Assembly (NCBI GenBank): GCA_037954665.1
Contig: JBBMOL010000280.1
Span: 496,001-560,000, forward strand
Reading direction: 5' to 3'
Length of the DNA: 64,000 nucleotides
Source: Laguncularia racemosa
Taxonomy: Eukaryota > Streptophyta > Magnoliopsida > Myrtales > Combretaceae
Numbering within the stretch: the stretch's first letter is position 1; each line of letters starts with the position of its first letter. The notes under the pieces were generated by a model, which did no database searches, was not told the DNA's origin, and was given only the letters and a program-made list of their open reading frames with translations. A program made the position numbers and the translations under genes. Positions 44,843 to 55,881 of the stretch are shown here, piece after piece.

Positions 44843-45375
44843 TGATGCAGCGAGGAAAGTGTAAACCCGAGACCAATTCTAGGATTGGAACTCTAGAATA
44901 AAAAAAGAGGAATATGAGTTTATTCTTCGATAAATTTCAATTGCACACAATCGAAAACACAGAGAAACTAGTCTTTAAAAAGTGTGTATTGAATATTGAA
45001 TAAGGGTTAACCCTAAAATGACCTAATAACTATTTATACTCTTCAGGAAAACACATAAAAAAGGAAATAAATATGTACACGTGAAAATAAATAGAAGTAT
45101 ACACGTCCGTCATCTGGCATGTACACGGCCGTGTAAGCTTATGGGAGTAGTTCTGACATAATACACAGTCATGTCCCCTGGTCGTGTATGGAGACCGTGC
45201 ATGTTTCTGGGAGAGATCCTGATAGAACACATGCCCGTGCCTCCTGGCCATGTACGTTTCTGGGGATCATCTTGATATATCACACGGCCGTGCCTTCTGG
45301 CCGTGTGTGTTTCTGGAAGTTCCCTGACATTATACACGCTCGTATCAACCCATGTCAGCTACAATGTCCTCATCA
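44843..45375 (-). repeat. Ty3/gypsy 1 5' LTR
   Basis: A 533-bp LTR, tgatgcagcgagg to gtcctcatca. The minus-strand TATA box TATAAATA is at 45031-45038. Upstream of it on the minus strand (45100-45350) are acacggccgtgt-type palindromic repeats, one unit fewer than in the 3' LTR. The small ORFs at 45030-45385 arise from these repeats and are not genes. Confidence 0.9.
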
Positions 45376-45380
45376 CATTT

Positions 45381-46395
45381 CATAAATGATTATATATTGG
45401 AATACATAAATGTTAGAATGCGTAAAGTTAGCATAATTTGAATTTAATGGCAATAAAATAGAACAAGATAATGAAAATAAAACAAATAATGTAAAAGGCA
45501 GAATGGGCATTCTCCCATATAAGTTATAATGTTTCTCTTATTCATAAGTAATGCGGTTTAGTTTAAAATCATTTGATTGACGAAGTATTAGATTGAACCA
45601 CTTTAAATGGTTTGAGGGGTTGAACTAAATTGCATCATAAAAAAAGTTGTATTATGCGATTGAGTTTTATTTGCAATTTAGTTTACTTCACTCGGTAAAC
45701 ACACAAGAAGCATTTCAAGATATAAATAATTTCCATAATTACATATAGGCAATTGACGTGAGGGTTTGGCAATTGAAAAAAAGAAGAGAAATAGAAAAAA
45801 AAATTAGTGAAAAGGAAATTAAAGGATGGGATAGGAAATAAAATTTCCATCTTTATTTCAGTGTGAATGAAGGAAGTAGAAGGACATGGAAAGAAATTTT
45901 TTCTTTTGTATTGTTTGATTAACAAAATAAATAGGAAACCAAAAGATATGATTATATGTACATTAAAAATTATCTCTAACCTTTTTTTTCAAATGTTATC
46001 TTCAAGTTATTTTTATAAATCAATACTTATTTAGATTGAGTTTCAACATTTTTTGTCCAATTTTAGAGAGGAAGTATTTGTACTAAAAAAATGGAAACAT
46101 TGTCACTTGTTCTTTTTTATTTCTATCCATTTGCACTTTCATTTGAACTTTCTAAACGTAAATTCTTCACAATTTTCCTAGAGAGCGTTATTCAAACACA
46201 TTGTAAGAACATATCTTACTCTATTGCATTGGAGATGGTGTATGCTTGACTACTATAAAAACAAGAATCAAAAGTCAAGAGTGTTATTTTTATTGGAACT
46301 AGAATCAAAGTAGATGAGAACGATTAGATAGCAATGGATCATGCATGAGTGAGAAAGAGTGAAAGTGTGGAGGTATACACTAGAGAATAAGTTAG
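45381..46395. other. Non-coding DNA between two insertions
   Basis: AT-rich sequence without a supported gene; the minus-strand ORF at 45683-45925 is Phe-rich low-complexity. From about 46228 (gatggtgtatgcttgac) it matches 22190-22390 and, less completely, 57447-57610, so it belongs to the repeated RBR flank. Confidence 0.5.
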
Positions 46396-46400
46396 AGTAA

Positions 46401-47121
46401 TGATGTGCCTCAAATGAATTTCAGTACCAATCAAAGAAAAGAAGAACAATTGACTCCCAAGTTCCAACAATTGGCATGAACCCTAGTTAGAAGAAGAACC
46501 CTAATTTTACGTGATGATGATATAAGAAGAACAAATCTAATTACATACAAGATATTACACGCTAGTAATAATTGGAAAGCCTTGAGAATTACTGATATTA
46601 CGTACAATAATCCTTAAGCAAGAACTCACCACAATTTCAATTGGAAATTGATAAGAGAGGATGGTCTCCATGGCAATACTATATGAAAAATGATTGTCAA
46701 AAGTCCCTTATAAAACCTAAATAACATGTATTTATACCCTATTCTAAATAAGGAAATTAGAACAACATAAAATAGAGCAAAACTGGTCCTAAAGGAGTAC
46801 TTGAAGAACCGATTCATCCACGTGGAATGAGGTGAAGATGGCCGGTTTTCTCCAAGTGAAATACAATGAAATAAGGTTGGTTCCTCTTGTCTTTGCAGGT
46901 TTAAGTATAGCTTACACACTTGACATTAGTGTGTTGGTTCGTTGTTCTATAAAACTAGCAAATGTACCCGTTGAAATACAAAGCAATTACACAATGGAAA
47001 CAAAGAAACTAAACAAATGTCTTCGTGGTCTAATTATTCAAAGAGGACCATCACCGTCAAATTTTGTAATCCTTTGGCTTTTGTTTTGATGATGAGTCTT
47101 GTAGGTATATGATTCCTATCA
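46401..47121 (-). mobile_element. NA-family solo LTR without PBS unit
   Basis: A 721-bp LTR with tgatgtgcct at its left end and gattcctatca at its right end, flanked by a perfect duplication agtaa (46396-46400 and 47122-47126). The empty site is seen in the paralogue at 22346-22352, which reads through tagagtaagttaagag. It lacks the PBS unit found in other family LTRs and has a shorter body. ORFs inside are unconserved. Confidence 0.85.
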
Positions 47122-47126
47122 AGTAA

Positions 47127-48272
47127 GTTAAGAGTAGACTATAAAATTAAACTAGAAATACTAGAAATTCTAATCTTAAATAGGTTTATGTGTCATATTA
47201 AGACATGTTTACAAAACTTGTTTATTAAATGGGTTCGTAGATGAGTTTAGGTGCTAAACATCAACCCAAACACTTTGGTAAATGATCTAAATTGGTTTAA
47301 CTTATTTATTAACTACATCAAGTTTTACTTATATATATATATATATATTTGTTTATAATCACGTTGTATTATATCTAAATTGGCATGTTGAGTGCTGATT
47401 TACTAACCATAAAAGTGGGGATAAATGACACTTTTCATACCGACATAATTTGTTGGATGATATTTCACTAAGAACTGACTCATTTGTCAAATATAAAGGA
47501 AGCAACTCTCCCAGCATGAAGAAAATAGTATACCTTCAACTAGATTAAAAAGGGCTTCCGGTTGTGGTTGAGGCGATGGCTTACATCCAACTGTGATTCG
47601 TGTTCCACTTAGGAATAGCGTCCCCAATGGTGGATCATCTCTACTTCCTTGTAGGGATTAACCTATCTTACTAGTATAGGCTAGCATGCCTCTAAAAATG
47701 CATTATGGTGGTATTGATGATCACTATAAAAAAATATCCATCTGCACATTGACACCATTACTGCGAGTGCTAACCAATTCGAAGTGTGGTTTCTGAACTG
47801 GTGACCAGGTTAAACGGAACCAGATCAAATCAACTATGGAAGGATTGGCAATCATCTATCCCCTATGGCGGTTGGTTGTCCCTCTGTTTTCATTCACTAT
47901 GGCTTCTCCATTTGACGTATCTTTATATGGCTCCAGTTCTAGCCTCATGTAAATTCAAGAAAGATTCAACCAATCTCCATTTTAGCGAGAATATTACACA
48001 ACTCCACCTACACATAAACTTAAGCATCCCCACTTTCATCTCCTATGCCAAAACTGCCATCCAAATAAAATGCAAACGAAAAGCCCGATATTCACAGGCA
48101 TACAAGAAATTAATGGAAATCCATATATAAATAATCTTTTCACCCCTCTCATATTGAGGGCATAATTTACAAAGAAGCAAGTGCATAGGGAAGTGGAGTC
48201 TTTTTGGTTGATTTCTTAGTGAGTACTCCTAAAGAACTCATTTAACTTTTTCCACGTTAATTAGGGTTAGCA
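47127..48272. repeat. Segmental duplication, copy 2 (RBR downstream flank)
   Basis: The block matches 57650-58690: for example agattaaaaa-cggcttc, ccaatggtggatcatct, gggattaacctatcttacta and caactccacctaca occur in both in the same order. A (TA)n run lies at 47332-47348. The plus-strand ORF 47786-48130 is not kept open in the other copy, so I do not call it. The block lies downstream of the RBR gene read on the minus strand and could hold its 3' UTR or an unrelated decayed gene. Confidence 0.6.
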
Positions 48273-48277
48273 AAACA

Positions 48278-48473
48278 TGTTGTAAATTGGGTTTTGGTAG
48301 AAAGTTTTTCTCTTATTCTTCTCTCAAGGAGGAAAAAGATATATATAGTTATAAGATGAAGATCTGATATAAATCCCAAAAAAACTGCATTACATTTAGG
48401 AGTAACTAACTCTTTCTAAGTTTATCTTCTTATCATTCTGTTATTGACAACAATCTCTTTACTCACGTCAACA
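48278..48473 (-). repeat. Copia 2 3' LTR and polypurine tract
   Basis: LTR ends are tgttgtaaattggg and cacgtcaaca. The adjoining minus-strand gaggggag-like tract (48474-48483, plus strand ctccccctca) is a clear polypurine tract. The stop codon of pol (48481) lies right at the tract, leaving almost no 3' UTR. Confidence 0.93.
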
Positions 48474-48480
48474 CTCCCCC

Positions 48481-50034
48481 TCAAGTAGGTGCGAAGATGT
48501 CTTCTAAGCCCAACTTGTCTAGTGTTTTCTGAAAAGCTTCTACGGAAACTCCGGGTGTTAAAACATCTGCTAACTGCTCATTAGAACAAATAAAAGGAAT
48601 GTTAATCAGCCTTTGGTTAAGCTTTTCCTTGATGAAGTGTCTATCTACTTCAATGTGTTTAGTTCGATCATGTTGTACTGGATTATTTGCTATTTCACGT
48701 GCTGCATTATTATCACAATACAAGAGCATAGGTTCTTTAGGCTGAATACCTATCTCGATAAGCAACAGTCTAATCCATAATAGTTTTGACACTCCATGAA
48801 TCATGCCTCTATACTCTGCTTCTGCTGATGACCTTGCAGTAACATTTTGTTTTTTACTTCTCCATGTGACAAGATTCCCACCAACAAACGTGAAGTACCC
48901 AGAAGTTGATCGACGATCTGTGATATTTCCAGCCCAATCTGCATCAGTATACCCTTTTACTTCCATATGCCCATGCTTCTTAAAGGTTATCCCCTTTCTA
49001 GGTGTCCCTTTTAGATAACGCAAAAGCCTCATAACTGCATCCATGTGATCCTCACTAGGTTCGTGCATAAATTGACTTAACACACTGACAGCATAGGCAA
49101 TGTCTGGCCGTGTATGGGACAAGTAGATTAATCTCCCTATCAACCTTTGATATCGATCCTTGTTTGTTGGAACTTGATCCGGGTAAATGGGCAGGTGATG
49201 ATTCTGAACAATAGGAGTCTGAGCAGGTTTACAATCTAGCATACCTGTTTCAGATAAGAGATCCAGTATATATTTTCGTTGTGACAAGTACATACCTTCT
49301 TTAGATTTTGCTACTTCTATCCCTAAGAAATATTTTAGTCCTCATAAATCTTTCATTTCGAATTCAGCAGATAAATATTTTTGTAGATTTTTTATTTCTT
49401 CTGTATTATCACCTGTTACAATCATATCATCTACGTAGATGATTAGGAGAGTAACTTTGCCATTATTGCATTTAATGAACAAGGTATGATTTGCATTTGC
49501 TTGGTGATACCCATTTCTTTTCATAGCATCAGTAAATTTTCCAAACCATGCTCTTGGTGACTATTTCAACCCATACAAAGCTTTCCGCAATTTGCACACT
49601 TTGTCTCCCGATCGTGAAGTATTAAATTCAAGAGGAATATGCATGTACACTTCCTCTTCTAAGTCCCCATGTAAAAAAGCATTTTTTATATCGAACTGTT
49701 TCAGCGGCCAATTGAAATTTGCTACTAATGATAATAGGATCCTGACTGTATTCATTTTTGCAACTGGAGCAAAAGGTTTTTGGTAATCAATACCATATGA
49801 TTGCATGTATCCCTTTGCTAACAACCTTGCCTTGTATTGTTCAATCGTCCCATTTGCTTTATGCTTGAGTGTGAATATCCATTTGCATCCGACTGGTTTT
49901 TTACTTGGTAGAAGGGACACAATGTTCGATGTGCCATTTTTCTGTAGTGCATCCATTTCAACTTGCATTGCTTCTGCCCATTTTGGATTTTCTAAAGCTT
50001 CTTTGACATTTGTAGGTATCTTTATACTCTCCAT
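48481..50034 (-). pseudogene. Copia 2 reverse transcriptase and RNase H
   Basis: RT starts at about 50034 with NPKWAEAMQVEMDALQKNGT, then CKWIFTLKHKANGTIEQYKA, PFAPVAKMNTVRILLSL, FDIKNAFLHGDLEEEVYM and the catalytic IIYVDDMIVTGDN. In-frame stops are TAG 49561-49563 (former CAG) and TGA 49342-49344 (former GGA). After the second, KSKEGMYLSQRKYILDLL leads to RNase H with GYTDADWAGNITDRRSTSGY, SSAEAEYRGM, CDNNAA and HIEVDRHFIKEK. All catalytic residues appear present. The frame ends with a TGA at 48481. Confidence 0.92.
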
Positions 50035-50148
50035 TTGATTTACAAATGCTTGATGTTGTGATGATAGCCTATGAGTGGAGACATACTTGGTGATTGCATA
50101 CTTTGCTTTTCCATTAGGAGAGTACCTATCAGGTGGTTGCCCACGATT

Positions 50149-52479
50149 CTATCTAGGAGGTAAAGTAAAATTTGATGCAGGTAATGGACTATTAAAGCTT
50201 TCAGGAGTACTTACCTCAGGAATATCTGTTGGCTCTTGAGCGTGTACTTGAGGAGAGGATAGGGCGTCTTCATCAGGAGTGTCTTCATGACATACAACTA
50301 CACCAGGAATGTCTTGTCCATTTGGCTGATGAATTTCTCCCCCTGACCTAATATCTTCATTACATACGACAGGACGGATTTCTCCCCCTAAACCAAAATC
50401 TTCATTACATACGACAGGAATGTCTTGTCCATTTGGTTGAGGAAGATCAATCCAACTGTAGTTATCATGAAGTATCTCCCCCTGAGAACTAGAGATGGTT
50501 TGATCGTTAAAGAAATATTCTGTCTCTGATAAGGTGACATCCATGCTAACATACATACGACAAGTGGAAGGATGGTAGCATCTATAGCCCCTTTTTTGAG
50601 GGTGGAAACCGAGAAAGACACACCGCACCGCACAAGGATCAAGTTTAGTACGTTGACTCTTGGGGAGATGAACATATGCTACACACCCAAAAACTCGTGG
50701 GTCCAATTGTGATGAGGATGGAATATGAACATGTTGGGCAAGCACCTCTAGTGGGGTTTGAAATGACAGAACTCGTTATGGCATCCTGTTTATGAGATAT
50801 ATTGCATAAGTGACAGCATCGACCCAATAAGTTTGAGGAACATTTGCACCAATAAGAAGTGCTCTTGTTGTTTCAAGTATGTGCCTGTTCTTGCGTTCAA
50901 CAACTCCATTTTTCTGTGGAGTATGAGGACATGTAGTCTCATGGAGAATACCATTTGCTTGAAAAAATTGTGAGAGTTTAGTGTTCAAATACTCTCCACC
51001 ATTGTCGGATCTTACCATTTTTATTGGAAGAGAATACTGAGTTTGAACCATGTTGTAAAAGATTGGAAAAATAGCACATACATCCCTTTTATGTTTCATA
51101 GTATATAACCAGGTCATTCGAGTGCAGTCGTCAATGAACGTAATAAACCATCGAATTCCAGATTGAGAAATATTAGGGGCAGGTCCCCAAACATCTAAGT
51201 GAATTAATTCAAATGGTGTTGTTCTCTTATTTAAACTTAAAGGATATGAGGTGCGGTGGCTTTTGGCCAAAGTGCACACATTACATTGAAGGGAAGTTTC
51301 TGAAATATTGCCAAACAAAGATGGAAATAACTTTTTCAAATAACCAAAGGATGCATGTCCCAATCGATGATGCCATAACCAAATATTCTTCAAATCTTCA
51401 TCATTGTGACTTTGCACTTGATTAACATAACTAGTTGCAACATCATCTACATAGTACAACCCTTTCCTCTTAGTACCATGCCCAATTATTGCTTGAGTCC
51501 GGATATCCTGAAGCAAGCAAAAATTTGGAAACATTAGGACAACACATTCTAATTGTTCTGTGATTTGGCCAACTGATAGCAGATGATTTGACAATGTAGG
51601 AACAAGTAAACAATTATGTAAAGAAATAGTGGGAGTGAGGGTTATTGATCCTGCGCTAACCATAGGGGTGGTCTCTCCATTAGCAGTTACAACATTTTTC
51701 TTAGGCGGTGGAGTCATGTACTGAAATAGGGATTTGTTGTAAGTCATGTGCTCTGTTGCTCTTGAATCAATGATCCAACTAATATCTTGTGCTGTGGATA
51801 CAGAAAGAATTTTTTCTATTTTACCTGAATTGTCTAAAGATATGCGGTTGGTTAGAGAGAGCAATTCACCAAATTCAGTAGGTTCAACTGTTGTTGTTGC
51901 AACAGCAGCTACACTCGGTTCTATATCTGTGGTGTTAGCTACCTTTGCTTGGGCTGATCGTTTGCTATTTCGTCCCTTACCTTGCTTTCGCTTTTCAAAA
52001 AACCAGTCAGGATAACCATGGATTTCAAAACATGTATCTTTAGTATGGCGTGTTCCATTGCAATGGCTACAACGCAACTTGTCTTTCTCAGCATCTTCAG
52101 TAGTTCGAGAAGTGCTTTTGTAATTTGAGGTCTTAGAAATCATTGCCATCTGTGAGCCTTCTCCAATCTCCCCTTTTCCAAGCATGGTTACATGTCGTTG
52201 TGACTCTCTTCTAACCATATTAAAGCACTCTTCAATACTTAGAATAGACTTCATTTGGAGAAGGTCACTCCTGATAGAATCAAAGATCTCATCTAGACCT
52301 GCAAGAAAGTCATAGACTCTATCTTTCTGAATTTCCTCCTGTTTGACACACAAATATGTGGTACATACCATTTTAATGGGGTGTCGTCTATCCATTTCTT
52401 GCCACACGCTATTCAACTCAGCGTAATACAGGTGAAGAGGTCGTCCATTTTGCTTGGTTCTTGTTGCCTTGCAACGCAT
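50149..52479 (-). pseudogene. Copia 2 gag end, protease and integrase
   Basis: After TAG 52534-52536 (former Trp) the frame continues through the UBN2-type gag end, a CCHC knuckle (CSHCNGTRHTKDTC), and the protease, where the active site reads IIDSRATEHM, so the usual Gly of DSG is Arg. GAG-pre-integrase (LWHHRLGHASFGYLKKLF ... CNVCTLAKSH) and the integrase core (FELIHLDVWGPAP, FIDDCTRMTWLY, VRSDNGGEY, PHTPQKNGVVERKNR) follow. Stops at TAA 50776-50778 and TAG 50149-50151 break the core's end and the Pro/Gln-rich linker, in which a PNGQDIPVVCNED-like segment is repeated. Confidence 0.92.
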
Positions 52480-52533
52480 TTCGTAATATTGTGAATCATC
52501 TACTCCATCATAGAACGTTTGAGTGACACTATC

Positions 52534-52854
52534 CTAGATATCTTTTGCTGTTGGAAGGTCAATGAATAGACTAAGGAGATGGCGTTCCATCGTTTTAAGC
52601 AGCCATCCACGCACCATTGCATCCTCAATATACCATTTTGAGTATTCACTAGTATTCTCATCCACCTTTGGGATTTGACCATTTATATATCCAAGTTTGT
52701 TTAATCTTGCAGCATGGACTTCTATCATACGTGACCAAATCTTAAAATTTTTTTCATTTAATCTGAAACCAATTGGCAGGTTGTTGGGGTTGTGTAATTC
52801 AATTTGGTTTGGGTTTTGGTTTATGACTGTGATAGCTCTATTGTCTTCAGCCAT
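52534..52854 (-). pseudogene. Copia 2 gag, N-terminal part
   Basis: The ATG at 52854 starts MAEDNRAITVINQNPNQIEL, then FRLNEKNFKIWSRMIEVHAA and GYINGQIPK with WYIEDAMVRGWLLKTM, a copia gag head. The frame stops at TAG 52534-52536 (KDI-stop-DS, where Trp is usual). There is about 80 bp of leader between the PBS and this ATG. Confidence 0.9.
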
Positions 52855-52936
52855 ACTGAATCTCTTGTTTCGAGATTATAAAGGGAGAAAAGGAAGAAGG
52901 GATTAGATATTTGTGGTATTCATGGATCAGTTTGTT

Positions 52937-53145
52937 GCTCTGATACCATGTTGTAAATTGGGTTTTGGTAGAAAGTTTTTTTCTTATTCTTCTCTCAAGG
53001 AGGAAAAAGATATAAATAGTTACAAGATGAAGATCTGATATAGATAAAAAAAAAAACTGCATTACATTTAGGAGTAACTAACTATTTCTAAGTTTATTTT
53101 CTTATCATTCTGTTATTGACAGCTATCTCTTTACTCACGTCAACA
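52937..53145 (-). repeat. Copia 2 5' LTR with primer-binding site
   Basis: The LTR is 52949-53145. A PBS gctctgatacca (52937-52948 on the plus strand, TGGTATCAGAGC on the minus) touches the LTR directly. A minus-strand TATTTATAT box is near 53010-53016. Confidence 0.93.
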
Positions 53146-53229
53146 AAACAAACATAATTACATTCAAAATCATGCCATATAAATTGATAAGCATATCTTG
53201 TTCAAGCTGTTCGTCAACAGTGTTGCTGG

Positions 53230-53302
53230 TCAGTCTCTAGCACAACCACCATGATGATCACTCAATTCTCTTCCACATTCATAGCAAAACTGAACCTGGC
53301 AC
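53230..53302 (-). pseudogene. RBR-type E3 ligase, copy 2, last exon
   Basis: A 3' splice site (GATTTCAG, minus strand) precedes an exon that starts at 53302 and encodes CQVQFCYECGRELSD then HHGGCARD and TGA. Joined across the intron to the exon at 55339 it keeps the frame: the previous exon ends in ECAG-type sequence giving ECR-CQVQ. The motif is the end of the second RING (RING2/IBR-like), with the Cys-x2-Cys zinc ligands. RBR ligases transfer ubiquitin from E2 to substrate through a RING1-IBR-RING2 module. The upstream exon is broken, so this copy is a pseudogene. Confidence 0.75.
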
Positions 53303-55338
53303 CTGAAATCAATATCACCAATAGTGGCAATCCATCAATAATATTACATAATCTTTCCCAGAAGCAATAGCTTTATATCGAAATTGAGTTCCAAAATACT
53401 GTCCCTCCCGAAAGGCGGGGATGGAAAATGGAGTTAGTATAAATGTAATGGAATGATATCACTTTTCATAAAGTATAAATATAATAAAACAATTCTTTCC
53501 CTCTAAGTCTGATCCATTCATCTTCTACTTCATGTCATTAATTTACAAAAGGGAGTATTGAGGAAATTGGTCGAGTGTCTCGAGTATGTCTATATTGTAT
53601 ATATGAGTTCATATATCTCGAGTACGTTTATATAGTACATTTGATAATAACTTTACCTCATTTTACATAACATTCCCTTGTGAAATATGTAATTACTTTA
53701 ACACTTACTCATTTCTTTATTTTTACATGGAAAGTGCTCTTGATGGAGTCATTAGTGGCGTCTTTCTTAAATCAATGTTTACGACTTATGGTTATTTTCA
53801 CAAACTACTATTACACTAAGAAATTCTTAGAGAAGAAATATAACAAAGTCTTTCATTGCAATGCTTTTCAATTTTGATAACCCTTTTTTAATCAGTTTTT
53901 TATTAGAATATAAAATTAGATTCTTTCTACTGTACATTAAGGGAAATAAGATTTAGCAATTATATATTTAAATACAACTATAAATTATACTTACTTTAGA
54001 TAATTATTCATCATTATTTTTATCAAATAAGATCATCCACAAAAACCAAGATTCACCCTCTAGAATTTCACCTCCCTTGTTATCAAATTTGTCTTAAGGA
54101 TAACTTAATTATGACTCAAATAAAATTACGGTATCCATTAAATTGAGATAACTTCAGAATTAAATCATCTAAAATACAAAAATCAGTGTGATTTGTACTA
54201 ATGTTAAATGGCTTATAGGAATTTCCTCCCATTTCAATGAAAACCCTAAATTAACATGTATAGTCACCACTAGAAAAAGATTTATAAAAAATGAGATGTC
54301 ATTTACGATGCTTAGTGGTAGGCAAAATCCAGTGAAAATTTGATATTACACCACCATGTTAGGAAAACTAATAATGGTGGGGGTGGCTTCAAATATTCTA
54401 TAGTCAAATTTTGTTTATTCTTATCTATTATACTGTAATTCGTGTGGTTATTAATCCTAGTGAAGATAGGTGCCTCAATTTCATCATGCCAATTAATATC
54501 ATTATCTGAGTATAAATTGCCATTAATGACTTTTATCCAGATGGATTAGGATAGGATGGATGTTTTCGGTTAGAAAATGGATGACTGTCTAATTTCTGAC
54601 CTTTCTGACTATTTTAAGTAGTTTAGATCCTTATATGGTCATGTAAAATCAGTTCCCAGATTTTAGTCCCATTTGATCTCCTTCATCTGAGCCGGCAAAG
54701 CAACAAGAATAGGTAAAATGGTGTTTTCCTTTCCAGAACCTTTGAATAATCTTAATTTTACCATAAAAGGCATAATTGCCTTCAACATAATGACATCTAT
54801 CAAAATCAACCAATAATCACTTTAAAGAGCAACCTTTTCCGAGAGTATGGCAGCATCATCCATAGGCAAAATGAAAAATGGTAAGTAGTTTACACTAAAA
54901 ATGTAATTTATCTCAATATTTTTTTTTTCTTTTCCCCCATATAACACCCTATCTTTTGTCAAATAATCCATGAATGCAAAAATGAAACGTGAAGCACCAA
55001 GATCCTTCTGCCACAATGCATGGTTTTTGAGTTCAAATTCCATTACAAACACTGTTTGAATCTGTCAACGCAGTATAGGCAGAAGTTATAAGGACCTTAC
55101 AGAATGATCCATATTTTACAGGCTTGGAAATAGATGGTCGAATTATGATTGAACCACTCCATAATATATAAAAAATTGCTCTGCTAGTGCTTAATCAGTG
55201 ATAGGGAACTATATAACACACCACATTCTGGAAGCTGAGTAAAACCCTGGACAATCCCTAGCTGCTCCAATAATGAATACCAAGGCATATATATAATACA
55301 AAAGTTGATAAGCTATAGCAATAATAATACGTACTAAC
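53303..55338 (-). other. Intron of RBR copy 2
   Basis: About 2.0 kb with GTTAGT at its 5' end (55338) and TTTCAG at its 3' end (53303-53304). It is AT-rich with no supported ORF. The 3' end (53303-53560) matches 58836-59090 of copy 1. Inside, 54960-55010 matches the remnant at 22690-22727. A short cactagaaaaag at about 54268 resembles a CACTA terminus, but no partner end is seen. Confidence 0.6.
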
Positions 55339-55881
55339 CTGCATTCCATATGTCAGCACCCAGTAGTCCTTTCCACATAAAATTTGCACCTAGGGCATCT
55401 CCCCCATTTCTTCTCCTTCGCAAGCTCTCTCAACATCAAATCTTCCCTTCCCCTCTCATCTTCATGCATTGACCGAACAATCCTTAAATGGGCAAAAACA
55501 TTTCTGGGTATCTAAGAACAAAGCCTCACATTTCGCTCGTTCCCATCTATACACCACGTCTTGTGGAAGCATGTCCCTAAAAATTCCACCAGCAATGTCA
55601 ATAGGAGTTTGGCATCCTAGTCCTGGGCAGAGAATGTTGGTGACATTTTCATGGATTTTTGTTGACAAGTGTTTGGTAATACAAATGGAACAAAACGAGT
55701 GTTGATATTTCTCACTCGCTCTTAACATTTCCTCGATGCTTTTTTCTTCAGCACATATTTCACAGGAAATTTCAGATGACTCTCCAACTTCCTCCTTGGA
55801 AGATCCGCCTTTCGAAAGATTTTCTGATTCCTCCTCAGAATTCAGTTCTTTCTTATGCACCGGTCGCCCTTGATTTTCCAT
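55339..55881 (-). pseudogene. RBR-type E3 ubiquitin ligase, copy 2, exon 1
   Basis: The ATG at 55881 opens 139 codons: an acidic N-terminal region, then RING1 with SCEICAEEKSIEEMLRAS, HSFCSICITKHLSTKI and CPGLGC, followed by VYRWERAKCEALF and CFCPFKDCS. The frame then hits TGA at 55462. Downstream, in another frame, the sequence resumes with EDERGREDLMLRELAKEKKW and CPRCKFYVERTTGC, then a TGA and HMECR at the splice donor. Most of the IBR zinc domain (about 55-60 residues in relatives) is deleted. It resembles the RSL1-like subgroup, from general knowledge. Not functional. Confidence 0.85.

Larger units (their letters stand above)
39635..45375 (-). mobile_element. Ty3/gypsy element 1 (chromovirus-like), full length, inactive
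   Basis: A 5.7-kb minus-strand element with LTRs at 39635-40225 and 44843-45375 and a perfect 5-bp target-site duplication cattt (39630-39634 and 45376-45380). Order is 5' LTR, PBS, gag, protease, RT, RNase H, integrase, 3' LTR. The pol frame extends about 30 bases into the 3' LTR. A gag of this type, an initiator-tRNA PBS and a pol end overlapping the LTR recall the CRM-like chromoviruses, but no chromodomain is visible, so the lineage is inferred. The element at 59096-63730 belongs to the same family. Confidence 0.92.
48278..53145 (-). mobile_element. Ty1/copia element 2, full length, nonsense-inactivated
   Basis: A 4.87-kb minus-strand element with LTRs of 196 bp (48278-48473) and 197 bp (52949-53145) and a perfect 5-bp target-site duplication aaaca (48273-48277 and 53146-53150). 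The PBS abuts the 5' LTR and a polypurine tract abuts the 3' LTR. The single gag-pol frame (52854-48481) has five in-frame stops and no frameshift. By eye the two LTRs differ at about 11 positions, so the insertion is not recent. It lies just downstream of the last exon of an RBR pseudogene. Confidence 0.95.

Noticed and set aside
44123..44845. 240-codon plus-strand ORF
   Set aside because: Antisense to gag of Ty3/gypsy 1; its length reflects the codon bias of the real frame.
47786..48130. 114-codon plus-strand ORF as a host gene
   Set aside because: The paralogous block at 58240-58440 has shifted frames and stops.
54268..54480. CACTA transposon end (cactagaaaaag)
   Set aside because: No matching inverted end, no 3-bp duplication and no transposase nearby; the motif is too short.
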